Positions 16,379 to 22,332 of a stretch of DNA of 22,332 nucleotides are shown here, piece by piece. The position numbers and the translations under genes were made by a program. Position 1 is the first letter of the stretch, and each line of letters starts with the position of its first letter. Source of the stretch: JBHIBD01 sp046758865 (GTDB taxonomy: Bacteria; Planctomycetota; Brocadiia; Brocadiales; Bathyanammoxibiaceae). Where the stretch lies: positions 1-22,332 of the forward strand of contig JBHIBD010000032.1 of the NCBI GenBank assembly GCA_046758865.1, written 5' to 3'. The notes beneath the pieces are model-generated. The model saw nothing but the letters and a program-made list of their open reading frames with translations. It was not told the origin of the DNA and did no database searches.

Positions 16379-17520
16379 AAGTCGTGTTTGCTGGTGGCGG
16401 TACAGGTGGACATCTTATGGCGGGTGTGGCTATAGCAGAGGAGATAAGGTCGCGTTTTCCCAATGCAGATATAGTATTCTTTGGCACGGGGAAGACCATT
16501 GAAAAGCGATGTCTACGAGGCAGGGGGTTTGGGTTTTTCAGCCTTAGTGCCACTGGGTGGGAAGGTTCTGTTACGAACGTGGTTGTGTTTACCTTGGGGT
16601 TCATTGTGAGCTTGTTTAAGTGTTTATGGGCGCTGAGGGGTCTAAAGCCAGATGCCGTCTTTGGTCTGGGCGGATACTCATCACTGGCCCCTGTGGTGAG
16701 CGCATTTATCCTCAGGGTGCCTGTGATAATACTGGAGCAGAATGTAGTACCTGGTAAGGCCAACCGGCTCCTATCCAGGTTTGCCGACCTGGTGCTGTGC
16801 CACTGGCCTTCGCCCTCGACCTCGGCATGTTTCGGGCATATGAAGGGTCTTCACTTCACGGGTACACCACTGAGGGCGGAACTTTTTGGTTATGAAAGGG
16901 ATGGGGCAGCCAAGTTATTTGGGTTTTCACCCGACAAGACCACCATACTTGTGTTGGGAGGAAGCCAGGGAGCAGCAGCGATAAATAGGGCAGTGACGGA
17001 GTGCCTGCCTAAGCTTATAGAGAGACGTCATGACATACAGATCATCCATTGCACTGGTCGTGAGGACTATTCGCGGGTAAAGCATGCATATGAGGCAATC
17101 GGTATTGAGGCCAGGGTATATGACTTCTTTGATGAGATGGGTGTTGCCTATAGCATCGCAGACCTGGCAGTCTCTAGGGCAGGGGCCACTACGCTGGCAG
17201 AGCTTACAGCGCACGGTATTCCTGCGGTGCTTGTTCCCTATCCTTATGGCACAGATGACCACCAGTATATGAACGCACTGGAACTCTCAAAGAGGGGTGC
17301 AGCAGTACTACTGGAGGAGTGTTTTCTGATACCGCACAGGCTTTTCACCGTCTTTTCAGCACTCCTTGAGGATAAGGAAAGGCTGAATAGGATGGGCCTT
17401 ATGTCTAGGGCCATGGGCAGGCCGAGGGCCTCTCAAGCGGTTGTGGATATTATACTGAGACTACTTGAAAAAAAGAAAAGTGGAAAGATATGCCAAGACT
17501 TGTCTCCTCAAATAACGTAG
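16375..17520 (+). CDS. murG: Lipid II synthase (UDP-GlcNAc transferase) MurG
   Basis: Peripheral inner-membrane GT28 glycosyltransferase that adds GlcNAc to lipid I to make lipid II. 381 aa. The start is a TTG overlapping the ftsW stop by 4 bp; it is the only position that begins just before the conserved VVFAGGGTGGH. Other motifs: LEQNVVPGKANR, LVLGGSQGAAAINRAV, SRAGATTLAELTAHGIPAVLVPYPYGTDDHQYMNA. The N-terminal glycine-rich loop reads GGHLMAGVAIAEE, where most family members have a Pro (GGHxxPAxA type), a mild departure. The C-terminus runs 31 bp into murC. Confidence 0.96.
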   Translation: MKVVFAGGGTGGHLMAGVAIAEEIRSRFPNADIVFFGTGKTIEKRCLRGRGFGFFSLSATGWEGSVTNVVVFTLGFIVSLFKCLWALRGLKPDAVFGLGGYSSLAPVVSAFILRVPVIILEQNVVPGKANRLLSRFADLVLCHWPSPSTSACFGHMKGLHFTGTPLRAELFGYERDGAAKLFGFSPDKTTILVLGGSQGAAAINRAVTECLPKLIERRHDIQIIHCTGREDYSRVKHAYEAIGIEARVYDFFDEMGVAYSIADLAVSRAGATTLAELTAHGIPAVLVPYPYGTDDHQYMNALELSKRGAAVLLEECFLIPHRLFTVFSALLEDKERLNRMGLMSRAMGRPRASQAVVDIILRLLEKKKSGKICQDLSPQIT

Positions 17521-18956
17521 TCAAAGGAACCTTAAACTCACTGAAGGAATGTAAGGTATACCTTGTGGGTATAGGTGGTACAGGGATGAGCGCCTTGGCA
17601 AGGATGCTGATTGAGGGGGGATACAGTGTCTATGGTTCTGATATACAGCTTACCCCGACAATCTTTGCCCTGGAAGAGAGGGGTGCAAGCATAACACTGA
17701 AGCAGGACGGTTCCTGGATAAGGCCTGATACAGCGCTGGTGATTGCCTCGGCGGCGGTGGGCGGTGATAACGAGGACCTAAGGGTTGCTCGTGAGAGGGG
17801 CATTAAGGTGGTGAAGTACTCCCACGCACTGGGCATGTTAATGGATGGTAGGCTCGGTGTAGCGGTGAGCGGGACACATGGCAAGACAACAACCACGGCC
17901 ATAATTACCACAATAATGAAAGAAGCAGGATTGGACCCCAGCTTTGTTATAGGTGGTGAGGTGCCGGAACTTGGTGGTAGCTCGAGCCTGGGTGATGGAG
18001 AATATTTTGTGGTGGAGGCTTGTGAATACGATAGGTCTTTTCTTAATCTTTCACCACACATAAGTGTTATCACCAACATCGAGGAGGAGCATTTTGATTA
18101 CTATCATGGCATGGATGAGCTGACAGAGGCCTTTGCTGAGTTTGCATCCAAGGTACCAAGGGAAGGTCTTCTAGTGGTATCGGGTGATGATGATAACGTT
18201 AGAAGGGCCGTTGAACATGCGTCCGCAAGGGTGGAGACTTGTTCTATAGGTTCTCCAGCCCACTGGACTGCGACACCCCCCGCCATGGAGGGCGGGAAGA
18301 ACAAGTTTCAGGTATTTCATTGGGGAAGGTATTTTGGTGATTTCAGTCTCAAAATTCCAGGCAGACACAACGTGATGAATGCCCTTGCGGCTATAGCGGT
18401 GTGTCATCATGCGGGTGTTAGTAAGGACACCATACAGGAGGCGCTTTCGAACTTTGCAGGTGTTAAACGCCGTTTTCAGGTGTTGAGTACAATAGACCAT
18501 ATAACGGTGGTGGATGACTACGGCCACCACCCTACTGAGATAAGTGTGACGCTTCAGGCGGCCAAGGAGTTTTTCCCAGGCAGGAGACTCTGGTGCGCCT
18601 TTCAGCCGCACCAGTATAGCCGCACGCGTACCATGCTGAAGGGTCTGGCAAGGGCGTTCGAAAAGGCCGACAGAACCGTTTTCACTGACATATATCCTGC
18701 AAGAGACAGTCTTAAGGACATGGGGTCTGTAAGTTCTATGGACCTCCTTCTGGAGGCTAGGGGAGCCGGGGTAAAGGCCCTTTATGTTCCGGACCTTGAT
18801 AAGGTTGCAAGGGAAATATGCTCCCGTCTACGTCCGGGGGATGTAGTGATGACCATGGGTGCTGGTAATGTGTGGCAAGCAGGGGTGGAATTGGTTTCTA
18901 TTTTAAAGGACGAATATAATGGTAAGGGCAGTAATTGGAGACGCCTTCAAGTATGA
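17490..18956 (+). CDS. murC: UDP-N-acetylmuramate:L-alanine ligase
   Basis: Cytoplasmic ligase that adds the first stem-peptide residue to UDP-MurNAc. The 488 aa are normal. Motifs: Rossmann-like GIGGTGMSALA (27-37), P-loop SGTHGKTTTT (127-136), EACEYDRSFL (about 176-185), TNIEEEHFDYY (195-205; the usual form is HLDYY), FAGVKRRFQ, DDYGHHPTEI and the C-terminal MGAGN. The ATG at 17490 lies inside the murG end (31-bp overlap), with GGAAAG just upstream; no later ATG, GTG or TTG precedes the conserved core. The 3' end overlaps murB by 38 bp. No MurD is seen in the window although it would act right after this enzyme. Confidence 0.96.
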   Translation: MPRLVSSNNVVKGTLNSLKECKVYLVGIGGTGMSALARMLIEGGYSVYGSDIQLTPTIFALEERGASITLKQDGSWIRPDTALVIASAAVGGDNEDLRVARERGIKVVKYSHALGMLMDGRLGVAVSGTHGKTTTTAIITTIMKEAGLDPSFVIGGEVPELGGSSSLGDGEYFVVEACEYDRSFLNLSPHISVITNIEEEHFDYYHGMDELTEAFAEFASKVPREGLLVVSGDDDNVRRAVEHASARVETCSIGSPAHWTATPPAMEGGKNKFQVFHWGRYFGDFSLKIPGRHNVMNALAAIAVCHHAGVSKDTIQEALSNFAGVKRRFQVLSTIDHITVVDDYGHHPTEISVTLQAAKEFFPGRRLWCAFQPHQYSRTRTMLKGLARAFEKADRTVFTDIYPARDSLKDMGSVSSMDLLLEARGAGVKALYVPDLDKVAREICSRLRPGDVVMTMGAGNVWQAGVELVSILKDEYNGKGSNWRRLQV

Positions 18957-19797
18957 GCATCCTTTGAAGCACTATACCTCCTTTGGGGTAGGAGGTAGTG
19001 CGGATGTATTTGCCGAACCCGCCAATATATTGCAGCTCCAGGAAGTCCTGCGTTACGGAATGGACCAGGGACTGGACATATCTGTCTTAGGTAAGGGCAG
19101 CAATGTCTTGGTACCGGATAGTGGTGTAAGGGGTCTGGTGGTGCATTTGTCGGGTCAATTCTTCAACAGGATAGAGAGGAGGGCCCCTGGGGTTGTGGTG
19201 GGTGGTGGGGGTGTGAGCCTGCCAAGGCTGGTCCGTAAGGCCACCGACTGGGGGCTGGAAGGGTTAGAACCACTTGTAGGTGTACCAGGCAGTTTAGGTG
19301 GGGCTATGGCCATGAACGCGGGTGGGAAATATGGCACCATTGGCAGTTATGTTAAGGGTGTAACTGCAATAGGATACGATGGTGAACTTTGTCATTACGA
19401 GAGAGGGGAGATTAGTTTCGGTTACCGCAGCTCTAGTTTATCGAGAGTGATAGTACTGGAAGTAGAGCTCGAATTGAGGCGTGGTAGCAGGGATGCTATC
19501 TTAAACCGAATGTTAGATATCTTTCAAGAAAAGAGGAGAGTTCAGCCACTGACTTCCAAGAGTGCTGGCTGCATCTTCAAGAATCCTAAAGGTTATAGCG
19601 CAGGGGCACTAATAGATAAGTTGGGCCTTAAGTGCATGAGGATTGGTGACGCAATGGTATCGAGCAAGCATGCCAACTTTATAATTAACCTGGGTTCGGC
19701 TACAGCCGCCCAAATCATAGAGCTTATCTATAGGATAAGGAATGAGGTAAAGAGGCGGTTTGGTCTGGTGTTGGACATGGAGATAAAGGTATGGTAG
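18919..19797 (+). CDS. murB: UDP-N-acetylenolpyruvoylglucosamine reductase
   Basis: FAD-dependent cytoplasmic reductase that makes UDP-MurNAc from the MurA product. The 292 aa fit the shorter type II group. Visible: HYTSFGVGGSADVFAEP (18-34), LGKGSNVLVPDSG (57-69), the FAD-binding GVPGSLGGAMAMNAGG (121-136), FGYRSSSL with Arg170, SAGCIFKNP (215-223), and the final LDMEIKVW with Glu288. The proton donor, a Ser in E. coli MurB, is Cys218 here, a substitution known in other lineages. The start overlaps murC by 38 bp and is supported by AAGGA 8 bases upstream. Confidence 0.95.
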   Translation: MVRAVIGDAFKYEHPLKHYTSFGVGGSADVFAEPANILQLQEVLRYGMDQGLDISVLGKGSNVLVPDSGVRGLVVHLSGQFFNRIERRAPGVVVGGGGVSLPRLVRKATDWGLEGLEPLVGVPGSLGGAMAMNAGGKYGTIGSYVKGVTAIGYDGELCHYERGEISFGYRSSSLSRVIVLEVELELRRGSRDAILNRMLDIFQEKRRVQPLTSKSAGCIFKNPKGYSAGALIDKLGLKCMRIGDAMVSSKHANFIINLGSATAAQIIELIYRIRNEVKRRFGLVLDMEIKVW

Positions 19798-20816
19798 CAA
19801 GACAAGCCTGCCCTCCCCCTGCGAGTCAGCCTGCTCCTGCCCCAGGTGGGCTGGGGGGTAAGCGAGTGGCGGTACTTATGGGGGGTATTTCCGCTGAAAG
19901 AGAGGTCTCCCTCTCATCGGGCCGGGCAGTGGCAAGAGCCCTGGAAGAAGCGGGTTATGTGGTGACACCTGTTGTGGTTAACGACGAAGAGCTCAGGGAA
20001 CTGGACGGTCTCGATGTAGACGTTGTGTTTATCGCCATGCACGGTTACTTCGGTGAGGACGGTGGTGTCCAAGGGCTGCTGGAGTCTAGGGGAATTCCCT
20101 ACACTGGCTCTGGGGTGGAGGCCAGCAGGATCGGCATGGATAAGGTCGAGTCGAAGTGGGCCCTTGTGCTCTCTGGGCTTCCCACACCTGAGTTTATGAC
20201 GCTGAGGCAAGACCCACCCATACAAGAGTTGGAGGGGCTTGTCCTTGAGAAACTGCCCATGCCGCTGGTGGCGAAGCCCGCTAGGAGTGGTTCCAGTGTG
20301 GGTGTGTCTATTATCCATGACATCTCGGAGCTACCCCAGGCCCTGGAAACGGCCTTCCGCTATGATGAGAAGGCGGTTGTTGAAAAGTATATCAGGGGTA
20401 GGGAGCTTACCGTAGGCATACTCGGCGAGGAGGCCTTACCTGTCATTGAGATAAGGCCTGCAAGGGAATTTTATGACATTAGTGCAAAGTATGAAGATAG
20501 AAGTACCCGTTACATAGTCGCCCCAGATATCCCGGACGACATCTACAATGAGGCGCAGCGACTGGCGCTTGGTGCTCACCACAGACTGGGCTGTTCTGGG
20601 TTCTCTAGGGTAGATATGATACTAAGTAGGGACATGGAGTTGTTTCTTCTGGAGGTTAATACGATTCCTGGTTTCACGGAAAGGAGTCTGTTCCCCAAGG
20701 CAGCCAATGCGGCAGGTATTGGCCTCCCGGAGTTGTGTAGGGAAATTGTGTTACTTGCACAGGGGCTTTCCGTAGATGTTAAGGCAGGGGACAATCTTAG
20801 GTGTATAGGGGTATAA
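19791..20816 (+). CDS. ddl: D-alanine:D-alanine ligase
   Basis: ATP-grasp enzyme joining two D-Ala residues for MurF. 341 aa. After an unusual N-terminal extension of about 22 residues rich in Pro, Ala and Gly, the canonical enzyme begins at RVAVLMGGISAEREVSLSSG, with Glu37. Other motifs: HGYFGEDGGVQG (84-95), AKPARSGSSVGVS (161-173) with Ser168, EFYDISAKY (226-234), whose Tyr234 indicates D-Ala-D-Ala rather than D-Ala-D-lactate, and LEVNTIPGFTERSLFPKAA. The ATG overlaps the murB stop by 7 bp and has GGAG about 8 bases upstream; a GTG at about 19866 would remove the extension and give a more typical start. Confidence 0.94.
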   Translation: MVARQACPPPASQPAPAPGGLGGKRVAVLMGGISAEREVSLSSGRAVARALEEAGYVVTPVVVNDEELRELDGLDVDVVFIAMHGYFGEDGGVQGLLESRGIPYTGSGVEASRIGMDKVESKWALVLSGLPTPEFMTLRQDPPIQELEGLVLEKLPMPLVAKPARSGSSVGVSIIHDISELPQALETAFRYDEKAVVEKYIRGRELTVGILGEEALPVIEIRPAREFYDISAKYEDRSTRYIVAPDIPDDIYNEAQRLALGAHHRLGCSGFSRVDMILSRDMELFLLEVNTIPGFTERSLFPKAANAAGIGLPELCREIVLLAQGLSVDVKAGDNLRCIGV

Positions 20817-20817
20817 G

Positions 20818-21687
20818 ATGAAAGCAATTGCCAGAGAGAGGAACATAAGTAAGGCCGTAAGATTTAGGGCGGCAATTGATTCGATGTACTTTCATATATC
20901 TCTCCTTGTTGTATGTATATGCCTCATGGGTTGGGCTACTTACGAAGGGTGGAGGCATTTTACTGTCCTGAAGGACTTTAGCGTTCAGGAGGTATCTTTT
21001 TCTATTTTGAACATGGATGGAGTAAAACCGGCGTTGCTGAAAGAGGTGAGGAATACGAAAGGTGTAATCGGGAGGAGCCTTTTTGAGAAAGACCTCACTA
21101 AGAAAGTGGCTAAGATTGTGGAAGGGAGTCCGTGGGTTTTAAAGGTCTGTTCGGTGAAGAAGGTTTTTCCTAATAAACTTAGCTTAGAGCTTGAGCTGAG
21201 GAGACCATCAGCCGTATTAAGGAAAAACGGCGCATTTTATCTCCTTGATGATGAAGGTATGGTTCTTCCGACGAGGTATTATTCCTGGCTATCGGACCAG
21301 GGTAAGACCCCCTATATACAGTCTGCACACGTGAGGAAGACCCCAAGGGCTGGAAAGCGTTTGGATGACCCAGGAATTAAGGCAGGTATAGAACTTATAA
21401 AGTTTTTGAAAACCAATAATGCCCAAAGGCTGCTGGGGATAAAGGTCGTGGATGTAAGCAATGTGGGTCGGGGCAGAACCCTGGGCGAGAGTGACATAGT
21501 CCTTTGGACCAAGGATGGTGTGGCAATAAAGTGGGGTTGCCCACCGCTGTGTCAGCAGGTGGATGAACTCTCTGATAGCGAGAAGCTGAAAAATCTCTAC
21601 AGTGTGGTGAAGGCGGAGGGTTCAAGACTTGCCCATATGGAGTATGTAGATGTGAGATGGAAAACCCCACGGGGGAAGCGGCGCTAG
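20818..21687 (+). CDS. ftsQ: Cell division protein FtsQ (POTRA domain)
   Basis: Bitopic divisome protein, 289 aa. It has a basic cytoplasmic N-terminus (1-22), a single transmembrane helix (about 25-42), and a periplasmic POTRA-like domain containing KGVIGRSLFEKDLTKKV and EGSPWVLKVCSVKKVFPNKLSLELELRRPSAVLR (about 80-140), then the FtsQ beta domain with YLLDDEGMVLP. In known systems it scaffolds FtsL/FtsB and holds FtsWI in check. The ATG is 1 bp after the ddl stop, with AGGGG 6 bases upstream. It is the last gene here; the usual next genes, ftsA and ftsZ, do not appear in the remaining 645 bp. Confidence 0.9.
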   Translation: MKAIARERNISKAVRFRAAIDSMYFHISLLVVCICLMGWATYEGWRHFTVLKDFSVQEVSFSILNMDGVKPALLKEVRNTKGVIGRSLFEKDLTKKVAKIVEGSPWVLKVCSVKKVFPNKLSLELELRRPSAVLRKNGAFYLLDDEGMVLPTRYYSWLSDQGKTPYIQSAHVRKTPRAGKRLDDPGIKAGIELIKFLKTNNAQRLLGIKVVDVSNVGRGRTLGESDIVLWTKDGVAIKWGCPPLCQQVDELSDSEKLKNLYSVVKAEGSRLAHMEYVDVRWKTPRGKRR

Positions 21688-21761
21688 CCCCAGCAGTTTT
21701 ATGTAGGGGACTTTGTTAGGTCTTAAATTGTAAGGTTTGAGTTTGGAGGACGAGAGATTAT

Positions 21762-21861
21762 ATCCGCCTCGTCTCCATTTGTCTCGTGGGCAAATGGGTT
21801 GTCTGCTGAAGTGCGGACAAGTAAGAGAAAATAGCCACCCCTCACCTATGGCGAGGCGGAT
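21762..21861 (+). repeat. Structured intergenic repeat, copy 1 (100 bp)
   Basis: Bounded by the perfect terminal inverted repeat ATCCGCCTCG (21762-21771) and CGAGGCGGAT (21852-21861). Inside, two clear hairpins form: 21775-21782 with 21790-21797 (CCATTTGT / GCAAATGG, one T.G pair) and 21799-21806 with 21813-21820 (TTGTCTGC / GCGGACAA). A weaker one may pair GCCA at 21834 with TGGC at 21849. A conserved single-stranded AAGTAAGAGAAAATA links the arms. It does not resemble a tRNA, a CRISPR repeat or a riboswitch I know. It starts 74 bp after ftsQ. It could be a mobile MITE-like or REP-like element or a family of structured RNAs. Confidence 0.85.
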
Positions 21862-21909
21862 TTTGTTCTACTTTGGTTGTTTTTCTCGAGTGTTGGAGAC
21901 ACAACGGGA
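21862..21909 (+). repeat. 48-bp tail repeat following copy 1
   Basis: Directly abuts structured copy 1 and is identical, base for base, to 22285-22332 after copy 3. It can form a hairpin from GTTGT (21876-21880) and TCTC (21884-21887) pairing with GAGA (21896-21899) and ACAAC (21901-21905). It is absent after copy 2. Confidence 0.85.
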
Positions 21910-21934
21910 TACGATACAGAGATTAATGGTATTT

Positions 21935-22036
21935 ATCCGCCTCGTCTCCATTTGTCTCGTGGGCAAATGGGTTGTCCCGCACAGGATGCGGGCAAGTAAG
22001 AGAAAATAGCCACCCCTCACCTATGGCGAGGCGGAT
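21935..22036 (+). repeat. Structured intergenic repeat, copy 2 (102 bp)
   Basis: Same layout as copy 1, with intact 10-bp terminal inverted repeats (21935-21944 and 22027-22036). The middle arm differs: TTG-T-CCCGCA pairs with TGCGGGCAA around a CAGGA loop, leaving one bulged T, so the arm persists although its sequence and loop changed. The sequence after the right terminal repeat (ATTACCC) is unlike copies 1 and 3. Confidence 0.85.
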
Positions 22037-22182
22037 ATTACCCTTTCGCCAGCACTTTAGTGGGGGAGAAAAGATAATCCTAATAACCCAAAAAGTCAAG
22101 GAGAAAAAAGGGGCAGTGGGTAGGATAGGACTGTCATATATCACATAACATGTTGTTATTAAAAGACTAATGCACAAATATT

Positions 22183-22284
22183 ATCCGCCTCGTCTCCATT
22201 TGCTTTGTGGGCAAATGGGTTGTCCCGCGTAGGATGCGGGCAAGTAAGAGAAAATAGCCACCCCTCACCTATGGCGGGGCGGAT
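22183..22284 (+). repeat. Structured intergenic repeat, copy 3 (102 bp)
   Basis: Same layout. The right terminal repeat is CGGGGCGGAT (22275-22284); the A-to-G change turns a T-A pair of the closing stem into T.G, which still pairs in RNA. The first arm reads CCATTTGC / GCAAATGG, converting the T.G of the other copies into C-G. The second arm reads CCCGCG / TGCGGG, with one G.T pair. Confidence 0.85.
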
Positions 22285-22332
22285 TTTGTTCTACTTTGGT
22301 TGTTTTTCTCGAGTGTTGGAGACACAACGGGA
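22285..22332 (+). repeat. 48-bp tail repeat following copy 3 (runs to the window edge)
   Basis: Identical to 21862-21909. The match may continue beyond the window, so the true repeated unit could be longer than the 148-150 bp seen here. Confidence 0.85.

Larger units (their letters stand above)
21688..22332. other. Gene-free region after ftsQ
   Basis: 645 bp with no credible gene. Besides the three structured repeats and two tails, 22037-22182 is AT-rich unique sequence with only a small ATAAC / GTTAT inverted repeat (22145-22159). 21688-21761 has a weak CCCC / GGGG inverted repeat but no convincing terminator. Short open frames here run through the repeats and show no protein features. Confidence 0.7.

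Noticed and set aside
21688..21712. Intrinsic terminator directly after ftsQ
   Set aside because: Only a 4-bp CCCC/GGGG stem with no following T-run; not convincing.
21737..22009. 90-codon open frame across repeat copies 1 and 2
   Set aside because: It runs through two copies of the structured repeat, so its internal similarity comes from the repeat; no ribosome binding site or domain.
21762..22284. CRISPR array, integron attC sites or tRNA genes as explanation for the three repeats
   Set aside because: Repeats are 100 bp with irregular spacing (73 and 146 bp) and no uniform spacers; no GTTRRRY/RYYYAAC integron core pairs bound the units; the arm lengths and the absence of TTC and CCA-end features do not fit tRNA.

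Overview
This window carries a nearly complete division and cell wall (dcw) cluster from a Gram-negative-type bacterium that makes meso-diaminopimelate peptidoglycan. Base composition is close to even, and AGG (Arg) and ATA (Ile) codons are frequent. Three things together point tentatively to the PVC group, perhaps a planctomycete of the anammox-related Brocadiae: mur genes are complete, no ftsA or ftsZ follows ftsQ, and there is a very long S41 protease resembling those of myxobacteria and planctomycetes. This assignment rests on gene content only and is low confidence.

Left part (1-6523, minus strand, read right to left): queA (tRNA queuosine synthesis), anmK and murQ (recycling of anhydro-MurNAc to GlcNAc-6-P), then a 1006-residue secreted or membrane-anchored S41 protease with PDZ, Ig-like and SH3-like domains. 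The protease appears to have its own promoter overlapping the end of murQ.

Centre (6524-6749): a divergent control region with candidate promoters in both directions and three in-phase 10-bp repeats containing GTGGTT just before mraZ. These look like a MraZ operator.

Right part (6750-21687, plus strand): mraZ, rsmH, ftsL, a small zinc-ribbon gene, a small helical unknown gene, ftsI, murE, a second small CxxC gene, murF, mraY, ftsW, murG, murC, murB, ddl, ftsQ. Spacing is tight and there are several overlaps (ftsW/murG 4 bp, murG/murC 31 bp, murC/murB 38 bp, murB/ddl 7 bp), so most of this is probably one operon. The products take UDP-MurNAc precursors through the stem-peptide ligases (MurC, MurE, MurF, Ddl) to lipid I and II (MraY, MurG) and on to the septal synthase FtsW/FtsI, with FtsL and FtsQ as divisome partners. 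MurD, MurA and FtsB are not visible here.

Right end (21688-22332): no gene. It holds three copies of a 100-102 bp element with 10-bp terminal inverted repeats. Each copy can fold into a closed multi-arm structure, and most of the differences within the predicted stems preserve pairing. Copies 1 and 3 also share an identical 48-bp tail. This is the least explained part of the window.
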